A stretch of 44,353 bases of DNA from Sulfurivermis sp040755915 (GCA_040755915.1 JBFLWM010000040.1:1-44353); one strand, 5' to 3'. Shown: positions 7,739 to 16,267, numbered from the stretch's first letter. Numbers and translations: made by a program. The notes: generated by a model from the sequence alone, not told the origin.

Positions 7739-8917
7739 ATGTATACCCAGTGCCCGGCTTGCAGCACCTACTTCCGCATCACCCCTGAGCAGCTGCAGGC
7801 CGCCGGCGGCAAGGTGCGCTGCGGCGAATGCCGCAACGTCTTCCACGCCCCGGACTTTCTCACCGACACCCTCCCCGGCATCCCTGCCGACGAGCTGCTA
7901 CCCGACGAACCGGATTACGAACAACTGCTGCGTGAACCCGCGGCGGAAGAACCTTCCGCAGAGGCCGCTCCGGCACCGGAGCAAAGCGATGTGCCGACCG
8001 AGTCTCCGGCAGCAGAACCGGGGGGCCCCCAGCCCACAGCGGAGGAAGAGGCGGAAGACAATCTGGCCATCGACCTCGACGAGTTGTTCAGCGGCGGAAC
8101 AACGGTGGAATCGGAGTACGCGGCAGAGCCGTTGCAGGAGGAAGCGCCCGCCGCAGAGTCGCCGGCTGTCAGCGAAACCTATGGCGAGGAGGATATCGAG
8201 GCGCTGCTCACCCCGGACGGCAGCCGGATCGACGAGACACCGGAAAACTTTGCCCTGCCCTGGGACGAGCCGCCGGCGACAGATTCTGCCGCCGCCGATG
8301 ACGCGCGGGATAGCGATACCGCACCGGATAACCTGGCCGACTTCGATCAACCCGCGGCGGCACTGACCACGGCCCACAGTATCAACAGCACACCGGCGCT
8401 GCCCTCGCTGTCGGCCATGCTGGCCACGGAGGATGAGACACCACCGCGCCGCCTGCTGGCCACGCTGGGCTGGATGCTGGGCAGCCTGCTGCTCATCGCC
8501 GCCCTGGCAGTGCAGTACGTCTATCTCAACCGCCTCGCCTTCGTGCAGCAGGCCGAACTGCGGCCGCTGCTCGAAATACTGTGCCGGTACACCGCCTGCC
8601 GGCTGCCGCCGCAGCGCGACCTCGCCGCCCTCACCCTGCTGGAGCGTGATATCCGCTCCCACGAACAGTACCAGGGCGCACTGACCATCCACGCCACCCT
8701 GCAGAACCGCGCCGCCTTCGCCCAACCCTATCCGGCCGTGGAGGTGGTGATGCGCGACCTCGGCGGCAAGGTGGTGGCGGCGCGCCGCTTTCTGCCGCAG
8801 GAATACCTCCGCGGCCCGGTACCTGCGTTGCTGGAAGCGCAGGCCACCGCCCAGCTGACGCTGGAGGTGGTCGATCCCGGCAGCGAGGCCGTCGGCTTCG
8901 AATTCACCTTCCATTAG
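7739..8917 (+). CDS. Zinc-ribbon and DUF3426 membrane protein
   Basis: The 392-residue product opens with an MJ0042-type zinc ribbon (C5, C8, C28, C31 in CPAC and CGEC). A long acidic, Glu/Ala/Pro-rich and probably disordered region (about 50-230) follows. One transmembrane helix lies at about 239-262 (LLATLGWMLGSLLLIAALAV). The C-terminal DUF3426 domain (LLEILCRYTACRLPPQRD, LTIHATLQNRAAFAQPYPAVEV) should be periplasmic. Its position between prmA and dusB is the conserved location of this family in Pseudomonas-like genomes. Function is unknown; the zinc ribbon suggests contact with nucleic acid or protein on the cytoplasmic side. It starts 14 bases after the prmA stop and is probably co-transcribed. 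Confidence 0.88.
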   Translation: MYTQCPACSTYFRITPEQLQAAGGKVRCGECRNVFHAPDFLTDTLPGIPADELLPDEPDYEQLLREPAAEEPSAEAAPAPEQSDVPTESPAAEPGGPQPTAEEEAEDNLAIDLDELFSGGTTVESEYAAEPLQEEAPAAESPAVSETYGEEDIEALLTPDGSRIDETPENFALPWDEPPATDSAAADDARDSDTAPDNLADFDQPAAALTTAHSINSTPALPSLSAMLATEDETPPRRLLATLGWMLGSLLLIAALAVQYVYLNRLAFVQQAELRPLLEILCRYTACRLPPQRDLAALTLLERDIRSHEQYQGALTIHATLQNRAAFAQPYPAVEVVMRDLGGKVVAARRFLPQEYLRGPVPALLEAQATAQLTLEVVDPGSEAVGFEFTFH

Positions 8918-8931
8918 GCGCGCTTCGCGCT

Positions 8932-9047
8932 CCAGGTACGAGGGGCGAGGCATAAGATACGGAGCAGGTGTCGCTGCGCCAGATATCAATTACTTGCGTG
9001 CGCTGTGCGCATCTCCGTCGTCCCTCGTACCCCGCCCCTTGTACCTT
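8932..9047. repeat. Intergenic inverted repeat, GGTACGAGGGGCGAGG family
   Basis: The left arm at 8932-8952 (aggtacgaggggcgagg core) and the right arm at 9021-9047 (its near reverse complement, ccccgccccttgtacc core) flank an internal segment of about 70 bases. The words tacgagg and tccctcgtacc recur inside the arms. It occupies the gap between the DUF3426 gene and dusB. A -10-like TATGAT at 9065-9070 follows it, so the dusB promoter could overlap its right edge. Confidence 0.75.
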
Positions 9048-9104
9048 CTTCGCCCTCCGTAGGGTATGATTCGCGGTTCCCGCATTTTCAGCCCCGCGCC
9101 GCCC

Positions 9105-10094
9105 ATGCAGATCGGACCCTACAAACTGGCCAACAATCTGGTGCTCGCTCCCATGGCAGGGGTCACCGATCGGCCATTCCGCCAGCTGTGCAAGCAGCTG
9201 GGCGCCGGCATGGCCGTTTCCGAGATGGTGTCATCCAACTCCCTGCTGTGGGGCAGTGAAAAGACCAAGCGCCGCGCCGATCATGACGGCGAGGTGGAAC
9301 CGCGCAACGTGCAGATCATGGGCGCAGACCCCAAACTGATGGCCGATGCCGCCCGTTACAACGTGGACAACGGCGCCCAGATCATCGACATCAACATGGG
9401 CTGTCCGGCCAAGAAGGTGTGCAACGTCTCCGCCGGTTCCGCCCTGCTGCGCGACGAAGACCTGGTGCGGCGCATCCTGGAGGCGGTGGTGAGCGCGGTG
9501 CCCGAGGTGCCGGTCACCCTCAAGTTCCGTACCGGCTGGGACCGCGAGCACAAGAACGGCGTCACCATCGCCCGCATCGCGGCAGACGTCGGCATCCTGT
9601 CCCTCGCCGTGCACGGCCGCACCCGCGCCGACGGCTACTCCGGCGAGGCCGAGTACGACACCATCGCCGCCATCAAGGCCTCGGTAGATATCCCGGTGAT
9701 CGCCAACGGCGACATCACCTCGCCGCAAAAGGCCAAACAGGTCCTCGACTACACTGGCGCCGACGGCCTGATGATCGGTCGCGCCGCCCAGGGGCGGCCG
9801 TGGATCTTCCGCGATATCCAGCATTACCTGACCACCGGCGAGTTGCTGCCGGAGCCCACGGCGCAGGAAGTACGCGACATCCTGCTCGGTCACCTGAACA
9901 ACCTGTACGCCTTTTATGGCGAGTACACCGGCGTGCGCATGGCACGCAAGCACATCTCCTGGTACAGCAAGGGCCAGCGCCACGGTGCCGCCTTTCGCCA
10001 GGAGGTCAACCGCGTGGAGGGCGCGGCGCAGCAACTACAAATGGTCAGGGACTTTTTCGACCGCATAATCAATGGGGAGGAATTGGCGGCATGA
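9105..10094 (+). CDS. dusB: tRNA dihydrouridine synthase B
   Basis: This FMN enzyme reduces uridine to dihydrouridine in tRNA D-loops. The start at 9105 (MQIGPYKLANNLVLAPMAGVTD) gives 329 residues and fits the family; an in-frame ATG at 9066 would add 13 non-conserved residues. Signature regions are LAPMAGVTDRPFR (FMN phosphate region), DINMGCPAKKV (catalytic Cys), VTLKFRTGWD, VHGRTRADGYSG, VIANGDITSP and GADGLMIGRAAQGRPWIF. The stop overlaps the fis start as ATGA. The dusB-fis pair is a conserved gammaproteobacterial operon, and Fis abundance is usually set through this promoter. Confidence 0.97.
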   Translation: MQIGPYKLANNLVLAPMAGVTDRPFRQLCKQLGAGMAVSEMVSSNSLLWGSEKTKRRADHDGEVEPRNVQIMGADPKLMADAARYNVDNGAQIIDINMGCPAKKVCNVSAGSALLRDEDLVRRILEAVVSAVPEVPVTLKFRTGWDREHKNGVTIARIAADVGILSLAVHGRTRADGYSGEAEYDTIAAIKASVDIPVIANGDITSPQKAKQVLDYTGADGLMIGRAAQGRPWIFRDIQHYLTTGELLPEPTAQEVRDILLGHLNNLYAFYGEYTGVRMARKHISWYSKGQRHGAAFRQEVNRVEGAAQQLQMVRDFFDRIINGEELAA

Positions 10095-10345
10095 ACACCA
10101 CCACCGCAGCCCGCGCCATCCCGCTCAACGGCATGGTGCGCAACGCGCTGCAACAATATTTCCAGGATTTGAACGGCCATGAGCCCAACGACCTTTATCA
10201 GCTGCTGCTGTCCGAAGTGGAGCGCCCGCTGCTGGAGGCCGTGATGCACTATGCGCAGGGCAACCAGACCCGCGCCGCCCAGGCGCTGGGCATCAACCGC
10301 GGCACCCTGCGCAAGAAACTCAAGCAGTACGGTCTGGACAACTGA
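10091..10345 (+). CDS. fis: DNA-binding protein Fis
   Basis: Fis is a small nucleoid-associated DNA-bending protein that activates stable RNA promoters and shapes chromosome topology. The 84-residue product has the Fis layout: a variable N-terminus, a dimerisation helix region (LLSEVERPLLEAVMHYAQGN) and a C-terminal helix-turn-helix (NQTRAAQALGINRGTLRKKLKQYGL), strongly conserved in the family. The ATG overlaps the dusB TGA, implying translational coupling. It is slightly shorter than E. coli Fis (98 residues) because the N-terminal arm is short, as in non-enteric gammaproteobacteria. Confidence 0.97.
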   Translation: MNTTTAARAIPLNGMVRNALQQYFQDLNGHEPNDLYQLLLSEVERPLLEAVMHYAQGNQTRAAQALGINRGTLRKKLKQYGLDN

Positions 10346-10355
10346 AAATCATCTA

Positions 10356-10462
10356 CCGCCAAGTACGCCAGGCACACAAAGTCGACAAACCCACAGCCGG
10401 CAATCAGAGGCGGCAACAGCAGGTTTGCCCCACAGCGCAAACTTGGCGGACTTTGCGGTTAA
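10356..10462. repeat. Intergenic inverted repeat, ACCGCCAAGTACGCCA family
   Basis: The left part at 10356-10380 (ccgccaagtacgccagg) and the right part at 10437-10462 (cttggcggactttgcggtt) are imperfect reverse complements with internal word repetition (cgccaag, cgcaaag). The element fills the fis-purH gap and ends 23 bases before the purH ATG, so it lies in the purH leader if the genes are co-transcribed. Confidence 0.7.
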
Positions 10463-10484
10463 CTCTGTCTCAAAGGGAAACAAC

Positions 10485-12044
10485 ATGAACAAGATTCAGC
10501 GCGCGCTGCTCAGCGTGTCCGACAAGACCGGCATTGTGGAGTTTGCCAAGGCCCTGTCCGCGATGGGCGTGGAACTGCTCTCCACCGGCGGCACCTGCAA
10601 GCTGCTGGCACAGAATGGCGTGCCGGTGATCGAGGTCTCCGACCACACCGGCTTCCCCGAGATGATGGACGGCCGCGTCAAGACCCTGCACCCGAAGATC
10701 CACGGCGGCATCCTCGGCCGTCGCGGCACCGACGACGCGGTGATGGCTCAGCACGGTATCAAGCCCATCGATCTCATCGTGGTGAACCTGTATCCCTTCG
10801 AGCAGACGGTGGCCAAACCGGACTGCACGCTGGAAGACGCCATCGAGAACATCGACATCGGCGGCCCCACCATGCTGCGCGCCGCGGCGAAGAACCACAA
10901 GGACGTCACCGTGGTGGTCGATGCTGCCGACTATGCCACCGTGCTGGACGAGATGAAGGCGAACAACGGCGCCACCCTGCATGCCACCCGCTTCTCCCTG
11001 GCCATCAAGGTATACGAGCACACCGCGCGCTACGACGGCGCCATCGCCAATTACTTCGGCCGCCTGCTGGACGAAGACAAGGTCGACTTCCCGCGCACCA
11101 TCAACCTGCAATACAAGAAGGTACAGGAGATGCGCTACGGCGAGAACCCGCACCAGAAGGCTGCCTTCTACGTCGAGCACAGCCCCGAGGCCGGCAACGT
11201 CGCCAGTGCGCGCCAGCTGCAGGGCAAGGAACTGTCCTACAACAACATCGCCGACACCGATGCCGCGCTGGAGTGCGTCAAGCAGTTCCCGGAAGGCCCG
11301 GCCTGCGTCATCGTCAAGCACGCCAATCCCTGCGGCGTGGCCATCGGCAGCAACCTGCTCGACGCCTATGAGCGCGCCTATAAGACCGATCCGGAATCGG
11401 CCTTCGGCGGCATCATCGCCTTCAACGGCGAACTGGACGGCGAGACGGCCAGGGTCATCGTTGAGCGCCAGTTCGTGGAAGTGATCATCGCACCCAAGGT
11501 TTCGGCCGCCGCCGTCGAGGCCGTCGCCGCCAAGAAGAACGTGCGCCTGCTCGAGTGCGGCCAGTGGCCAGCGGACGCGGCGCAGCGCCTGGACTTCAAG
11601 CGCGTCACCGGCGGCCTGCTGCTGCAGGATGCCGATCTGCTCCTCTCCGGCGAGGTCAAGGTGGTCAGCAAGCGCCAACCCACGCCGAAGGAGATGGAAG
11701 ACCTGCTGTTCGCCTGGCGCATCGCCAAGTACGTCAAGTCCAACGCCATCGTCTACGGCAAGGACAAAATGACCATCGGCGTCGGCGCCGGCCAGATGAG
11801 CCGCGTCAACTCGGCGCGCATCGCCGCCATCAAGGCAGAGCATGCCGGACTGGAGGTCAAGGGTTCGGTGATGGCGTCGGATGCCTTCTTCCCGTTCCGC
11901 GACGGCATCGACTCGGCCGCCAAGGCCGGGATCGCCGCAGTGATCCAGCCCGGCGGCTCGATGCGTGACGAAGAGGTGATCGCCGCCGCCGACGAACACG
12001 GCATGGCGATGGTGTTCACCGGCATGCGTCATTTCCGCCACTGA
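10485..12044 (+). CDS. purH: Bifunctional AICAR formyltransferase / IMP cyclohydrolase
   Basis: PurH performs the last two steps of IMP synthesis, using 10-formyltetrahydrofolate. The start at 10485 (MNKIQRALLSVSDKTGIVEFAKAL), preceded by AAAGGGAAA, gives 519 residues. The N-terminal cyclohydrolase domain shows LLSTGGT, MMDGRVKTLHPKIHGGIL and NIDIGGPTMLRAAAKN. The C-terminal transformylase shows LSYNNIADTDAALE, KHANPCGVA, KSNAIVYGKDKMTIGVGAGQMSRV and SDAFFPFRDGID. In many gammaproteobacteria purH is followed directly by purD. Here 4.3 kb with a hemerythrin, a phosphatase and a sulfatase-like gene separates them. Confidence 0.98.
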   Translation: MNKIQRALLSVSDKTGIVEFAKALSAMGVELLSTGGTCKLLAQNGVPVIEVSDHTGFPEMMDGRVKTLHPKIHGGILGRRGTDDAVMAQHGIKPIDLIVVNLYPFEQTVAKPDCTLEDAIENIDIGGPTMLRAAAKNHKDVTVVVDAADYATVLDEMKANNGATLHATRFSLAIKVYEHTARYDGAIANYFGRLLDEDKVDFPRTINLQYKKVQEMRYGENPHQKAAFYVEHSPEAGNVASARQLQGKELSYNNIADTDAALECVKQFPEGPACVIVKHANPCGVAIGSNLLDAYERAYKTDPESAFGGIIAFNGELDGETARVIVERQFVEVIIAPKVSAAAVEAVAAKKNVRLLECGQWPADAAQRLDFKRVTGGLLLQDADLLLSGEVKVVSKRQPTPKEMEDLLFAWRIAKYVKSNAIVYGKDKMTIGVGAGQMSRVNSARIAAIKAEHAGLEVKGSVMASDAFFPFRDGIDSAAKAGIAAVIQPGGSMRDEEVIAAADEHGMAMVFTGMRHFRH

Positions 12045-12074
12045 TTGCCTGCTGTTGCAGTTGGTTGCTGTCGG

Positions 12075-12101
12075 GAAAGGCCGGGAAACCGGCCTTTTTC
12101 A
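12075..12101 (+). terminator. Intrinsic terminator after purH
   Basis: An 8-base GC-rich stem (aaggccgg / ccggcctt) with a GAAA tetraloop is followed directly by TTTC. It lies 33 bases beyond the purH stop and shows that purH is not co-transcribed with the downstream hemerythrin. Confidence 0.9.
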
Positions 12102-12131
12102 TGTCTGCGCCCTTTTCTACCACACAAAAAA

Positions 12132-12147
12132 TGTGATTAAATTCACC
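12132..12147. promoter_or_regulatory. CRP/FNR-superfamily-like site upstream of second hemerythrin
   Basis: TGTGA-ttaaat-TCACC matches the CRP-type TGTGA-N6-TCACA palindrome at 9 of 10 half-site positions. It lies in the AT-rich 229-base gap before the hemerythrin at 12274. A second dyad, TGATA-gcga-TATCA, lies at 12183-12196. The spacing is CRP-like rather than FNR-like (which has N4). Which regulator binds is inference. Confidence 0.45.
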
Positions 12148-12182
12148 AAATAAGGTAGGGATTTTTGTTATTTCACAAGATC

Positions 12183-12196
12183 TGATAGCGATATCA
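12183..12196. promoter_or_regulatory. Small dyad TGATA-N4-TATCA
   Basis: A perfect 5-base inverted repeat with a 4-base spacer lies 77 bases before the hemerythrin start and downstream of the CRP-like site. It could be an operator or chance; only its location in a regulatory gap supports it. Confidence 0.3.
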
Positions 12197-12273
12197 CACA
12201 CCACAACACCACACGCCCAAGCGCCTGCCTGTGCAGGGAAACACAACAATAAGCAGCATACGGAGATCAACCC

Positions 12274-12726
12274 ATGTACTACTTTGTCTGGGACTCAAGT
12301 CTGGAAACCGGTATCGACATCATCGATTCGCAGCACAAGCGCATCGTTGATTACATCAACCAGCTGCACGACGCCATCGCCGACAAGAGCAAAGAGGATG
12401 TCGAGCAGGTGCTGAACCAGCTCATCGACTACACCGTTACCCACTTCACCTTCGAGGAAAGCCTGCAGGAAAAGGCCGGCTACGGCCATGTGGAGGCCCA
12501 CCGCAAGGTGCACGAGGCCTTCACCTCCCGCATCACTGAATACAAGAACCGTTTCGAGAAGGGCGAGGACATCTCCAAGAAACTGCTGTCCGACCTGCGC
12601 ATCTGGCTGACCAACCACATCAAGCAGGAAGATCGCGACTACACCGCCACCGTCAAGGCCCACCTCAACGGCGATCATGACAGGGGCTGGCTGTCCAAGA
12701 CCCTGAGCCGCATGTTCGGCGGCTGA
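12274..12726 (+). CDS. Bacteriohemerythrin (150 residues)
   Basis: This is the second single-domain hemerythrin of the window. All di-iron ligands are present: H21 in DSQHKRI, H57 and E61 in THFTFEES, H76 and H80 in EAHRKVHEAF, and H115 and D120 in WLTNHIKQEDRDY. The N-terminus MYYFVWDSSLETGIDIID is the usual start of short bacteriohemerythrins, with a GGAG-like site upstream. It is a distant paralogue of the gene at 6306: same fold and ending, modest identity. It has its own AT-rich upstream region with a CRP-like dyad, so regulation separate from purH is likely. Predicted role is cytosolic oxygen binding. Confidence 0.94.
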   Translation: MYYFVWDSSLETGIDIIDSQHKRIVDYINQLHDAIADKSKEDVEQVLNQLIDYTVTHFTFEESLQEKAGYGHVEAHRKVHEAFTSRITEYKNRFEKGEDISKKLLSDLRIWLTNHIKQEDRDYTATVKAHLNGDHDRGWLSKTLSRMFGG

Positions 12727-12736
12727 CATCCTGGGC

Positions 12737-12758
12737 GCCGGGGCGCATGCGCCCCGGC
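12737..12758. terminator. Perfect 22-base palindrome between convergent genes
   Basis: The sequence gccggggcgc followed by its exact reverse complement forms a continuous 22-base palindrome. It lies 10 bases after the hemerythrin stop and a few bases before the stop of the minus-strand phosphatase gene. No T-run follows on either strand. It may act as a bidirectional transcript-end hairpin. Confidence 0.55.
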
Positions 12759-12761
12759 CGC

Positions 12762-14144
12762 CTATCCCCCCGTACTGCAGCGGCGTTCCACCGGCGCGAT
12801 ATCCGCTGACTTCACGATGCGGAAGCGATCGCTCACCTGGCCGTGGGCGTTGATGAAATACGCATCCAGCTGGCCGTTTTCCACGTCGATCAGCAGCGAC
12901 CCCAGCTCGCGCCGGTTCACCGCGTGTGCCGGGTGATCGAGCGGCCCGGCATCAAGCTTGGCCGTTGACCCCACCACCGCATACACCGTACCGCCATGGG
13001 CCACGCGCCCCACCGGCTTGCGATAGGGCGCCTCCGGCCCGCCACCGCCGCTGTCCAGCACCATCTCCGGCCGCAACGTATCGGCCGTACCGTAATGGCA
13101 GGCCAGGAGATGGCTGCGCTCGTACACATGGCTGTGGCCGCTCAACACCAGATCGACACCACCGGCCTCCAGCACCGGCAGGAAAGTGGTGCGCATGTCC
13201 ACCATGCGCCCCCAGCTGTCGCGCCAGCTGTCGGAATTGTGCCCGCCGCGGCTGTACGGCGGATGATGGAACAGGGCAACGGTCCACGGCAGCCGGTTGG
13301 CGGCAAGATCCTGCTGCAACCAGCGCAGCATCTGCCCCTGGGCGGACAGGTCACCGGACTCCGAGTCCAGCACCACTACATGGATATTGGCGTAGTCGAA
13401 AGCGAAATACCGTTCGCTGCCCGATGGCACGCCACCGGCCTCGCCGGCGGCCGGAAAGCTGAAGACACGATAAAAGGTCCAGCGGCGGGCATCGTGGTTG
13501 CCATACACCGGCAGATAGGGAATGTTGCGCAGCAGCCCGGCATAGGGCTCGAACAGGGCCTCCTGAAACTCCCGTGCCTTGCCCGAGCTGTAGGCGTTGT
13601 CGCCGGTGGTCAGCCACAGGTCGAGGGGGGGGCGGCCGGGCCGTGGATGCTGCGCCGACCACTGCAAGGCGACATCACGTACCGTACGCGTCCCCTCGTG
13701 CCAATAGCCCGGGTCTCCCTGTATCCACAGGCGGGTCGGGCCGCGGTCGCCGGGAGGCGGCGCGGTATGGAACCAGTAGTCCGGGCCGCCGCGATACACC
13801 GCCGCATCGGTGCCCACGGCATAGTAATAGCGCGTTGCCGGCTGCAGTCCGGTCAGACGGACCTCATGGGACAGCCGTGCCGCCGTCTCGCGCACCGCGT
13901 GTTCCAGCCGCGCCGGGTCGGTGCCATAGCGCACCACGCCAATCTCCTCGCTACCGCTCTGCCAGCGCAGGGTGATGCCGTCGTGACTCACCACCTGGAG
14001 GTAGGGCTCGCGGGCACCGTCATAAGCGCTCTGCCAGGCCACCTGCCCCAGCCGGCCCACGCCCCACAGCGCCACCAACACCAGCAGCCCCAGCAGCAGG
14101 CGCCGCAACCAGCGCAGAAAGACTCGGACAAAGGCAACAGGCAT
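12762..14144 (-). CDS. Purple-acid-phosphatase-like metallophosphoesterase, membrane anchored
   Basis: The 460-residue product has an N-terminal basic segment and one transmembrane helix (about 15-33), so it is probably anchored and faces the periplasm. A fibronectin-III-like PAP N-domain follows at about 45-128 (LQVVSHDGITLRWQSG, LTGLQPATRYYYAVG). The metallophosphoesterase core has all five metal motifs: GD at 143-144, GDNAY at 181-185, GNHD at 215-218, FHH at 292-294 and GHSH at 336-339, followed by VYERS. GAGGAG six bases before the ATG at 14144 fixes the start and rules out a longer form. It is divergent from the LtaS-like gene, with 119 bases between. The substrate is unknown; a phosphomonoester or phospholipid head group is possible. 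Confidence 0.88.
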   Translation of the reverse strand: MPVAFVRVFLRWLRRLLLGLLVLVALWGVGRLGQVAWQSAYDGAREPYLQVVSHDGITLRWQSGSEEIGVVRYGTDPARLEHAVRETAARLSHEVRLTGLQPATRYYYAVGTDAAVYRGGPDYWFHTAPPPGDRGPTRLWIQGDPGYWHEGTRTVRDVALQWSAQHPRPGRPPLDLWLTTGDNAYSSGKAREFQEALFEPYAGLLRNIPYLPVYGNHDARRWTFYRVFSFPAAGEAGGVPSGSERYFAFDYANIHVVVLDSESGDLSAQGQMLRWLQQDLAANRLPWTVALFHHPPYSRGGHNSDSWRDSWGRMVDMRTTFLPVLEAGGVDLVLSGHSHVYERSHLLACHYGTADTLRPEMVLDSGGGGPEAPYRKPVGRVAHGGTVYAVVGSTAKLDAGPLDHPAHAVNRRELGSLLIDVENGQLDAYFINAHGQVSDRFRIVKSADIAPVERRCSTGG

Positions 14145-14218
14145 GGGAACTCCTCGGGCGCTGCAATACACCAACGGACAGACCGGCGCCGCCGCCATGG
14201 CGGCTGGCCGCCCTATGG

Positions 14219-14224
14219 TACAAT
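14219..14224 (+). promoter_or_regulatory. Candidate -10 element before LtaS-like gene
   Basis: TACAAT lies 40 bases before the ATG at 14264, in the divergent intergenic region. No convincing -35 partner is visible. Confidence 0.3.
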
Positions 14225-14263
14225 GCCGACCCCATTTTATCCGCAGCACCCGCTCACGCATCC

Positions 14264-16267
14264 ATGCACAAGATCCCCCGCCTGCCGCGCTTCCTGGCCC
14301 TTGCCACCGTGCTGTACCTGCTGGCCTTCAGCCTGTTGCGGCTGGGGTTCTGGCTGTATTTCGATGCCGCCGGTGACCCGCTGCCCGCTGGCGAGCTGCT
14401 GACGGCGCTGTACCTCGGCCTCAAGTTCGACCTGCGCCTGACCCTGCTGATCCTGCTGCCGCTGTTCCTGCTCGCCTGGCTGCCCTGGCTGAGCCCGTTC
14501 CGCTGGCGTGCGGCGCGCCTGTTCTGGTCCGGCTACCTGGCGCTGGCGGGGATGGTGGCGCTGTCCTTCTACATGGTGGATTTCGGCCACTACGCCTATC
14601 TGCAGACCCGCCTTGATGCCGGCGCCCTGCGCTTTCTGAAAAACCTCGATATCTCCCTGCGCATGGTTTGGGAGACCTATCCGGTCGTCACGCTGGGCGT
14701 GACGCTGTTCGCCGCCACCGCCCTGCAGGCCTGGGGCATGCAGCGTCTGCTGCAACGCTGTGCGGCCATGCCGGCGCCGCAACTGAACTGGAAAACCCGC
14801 AGCCTCACCGGCCTGGTCACCACCACCCTGCTGCTCGGCGGCCTGTACGGCAAGGTCTCCGCCTATCCGCTGCGCTGGAGTGACGCCTTCTTCGGCACCC
14901 ACACCTTCTCCGCCCAGCTCACGTTCAACCCCTTGCTGTATTTCGTCGATACGGTGCGCAACGGCGGCGGCGTGACCTTCGATACCGAACAGGTGCGCCG
15001 CTACTACCCGGAGATGGCGGCCTGGCTGGGGGTGGACAGCCCCGATCCGGCCAGCCTCGACTTCCGCCGCCGCCACGTTCCCGGCCAGACACCGAGCACC
15101 CCGCCCAATGTGGTGATCGTGATCATGGAGTCCTTCGCCAGCTACAAGGCGGGCCTGTCCGGCAATCCCCTCGACCCGACGCCGCACATCGACCGGCTGG
15201 CGGCCGACGGCTATTTCTTCCCCAATTTCTACACGCCGCAGACCGGCACGGCGCGCTCCATCTTCTGCGCCATCACCGGCATTCCCGACGTGGAGACCAA
15301 CGGCACCTCGACGCGCAATCCGCGCATCGTCGATCAACACACGCTGTTCAACAGCTTTGCCGGCTACGACAAGTTCTATTTCCTCGGCGGCAGCGTCAGC
15401 TGGGGCAACATCCGCGGCCTGCTCACCAACAACATCCCCGACCTGCGCCTGTATGAGGAAGGCAGCTACAGCGCGCCGGTCGTCGACGTGTGGGGCATTT
15501 CCGACCTGGACCTGTTCCGTGAGGCGGACAAGGTATTCCGCCAGCAGCAGAAACCCTTCGTCGCCGTGGTGCAGACCTCGGGCAATCACCGCCCCTATAC
15601 CATCCCCGAGGACAACGCCGGCTTCGAACTGCTGCACCCGTCGCCGAGCGAACTGGAGCGTGCAGGTTTCCACTCGGTGGAGGAATTCAACGCCTATCGC
15701 TTCATGGATCACAGCATCGGCGAGTTCATGCGCCTGGCACAGGAAGCCGGCTATGCCGACAACACCGTATTCGCCTTCTTCGGCGACCACGGCCTGCCGG
15801 GCATGGCGGAGCATGCCAGCCGGGCCGATGTGCAGCTGGATCTCACCAGCAATCGCGTCCCCTTCATCATCTACAACCCCGGACTGATTCCGCAGGGGCG
15901 CCGCATCGACACCGTCGCCAGTGAAACCGACGTGTTCGCCACCCTGGCCGCACTGGCCGGCCACCGCTATGTGAACACCACACTGGGCCGCAACCTGCTC
16001 GACCCACGCTTCGACGGCGAACGCTATGCCTTCAAGATCATCCAGAACACCCCGGTGCGTATCGGTCTCATCGGCGACGAGTTCTATTTCGAGACCAACG
16101 CGGATGGCAGCTATCGCCATCTGCACCGGCTGGACAGCAAAAAGCCGCGCGACAACGTGCTCGAGCGCTATCCGGACGTGGCGGCACGCATGGAACAGAT
16201 GACGCGGGCCTACCATGAAACCGCCAAGTACATGCTGTATCACAACAAGCCGGTCACGACGGACTAG
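14264..16267 (+). CDS. LtaS/OpgB-type sulfatase-fold membrane phosphoglycerol transferase-like protein
   Basis: The 667-residue product has about five N-terminal transmembrane helices (roughly 9-32, 44-75, 85-106, 138-156, 178-196) and a large C-terminal sulfatase-fold domain facing the periplasm. Metal and catalytic residues of the LtaS family can be placed: E289 in VIVIMESF, a Thr nucleophile in TPQTGTARS (327-329), and D508-H509 in FFGDHGLPG. These enzymes transfer phosphoglycerol or similar groups from lipids; in Gram-negatives the acceptor may be periplasmic glucan or lipopolysaccharide. It is divergent from the PAP-like phosphatase, suggesting linked work on envelope phosphates (inference). 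A sulfatase or phosphoethanolamine transferase role cannot be excluded. Confidence 0.85.
   Translation: MHKIPRLPRFLALATVLYLLAFSLLRLGFWLYFDAAGDPLPAGELLTALYLGLKFDLRLTLLILLPLFLLAWLPWLSPFRWRAARLFWSGYLALAGMVALSFYMVDFGHYAYLQTRLDAGALRFLKNLDISLRMVWETYPVVTLGVTLFAATALQAWGMQRLLQRCAAMPAPQLNWKTRSLTGLVTTTLLLGGLYGKVSAYPLRWSDAFFGTHTFSAQLTFNPLLYFVDTVRNGGGVTFDTEQVRRYYPEMAAWLGVDSPDPASLDFRRRHVPGQTPSTPPNVVIVIMESFASYKAGLSGNPLDPTPHIDRLAADGYFFPNFYTPQTGTARSIFCAITGIPDVETNGTSTRNPRIVDQHTLFNSFAGYDKFYFLGGSVSWGNIRGLLTNNIPDLRLYEEGSYSAPVVDVWGISDLDLFREADKVFRQQQKPFVAVVQTSGNHRPYTIPEDNAGFELLHPSPSELERAGFHSVEEFNAYRFMDHSIGEFMRLAQEAGYADNTVFAFFGDHGLPGMAEHASRADVQLDLTSNRVPFIIYNPGLIPQGRRIDTVASETDVFATLAALAGHRYVNTTLGRNLLDPRFDGERYAFKIIQNTPVRIGLIGDEFYFETNADGSYRHLHRLDSKKPRDNVLERYPDVAARMEQMTRAYHETAKYMLYHNKPVTTD

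Noticed and set aside
14237..16243. 668-codon minus-strand frame opposite the LtaS-like gene
   Set aside because: It is a shadow caused by codon bias; composition is low-complexity and the sense strand has a complete membrane sulfatase.
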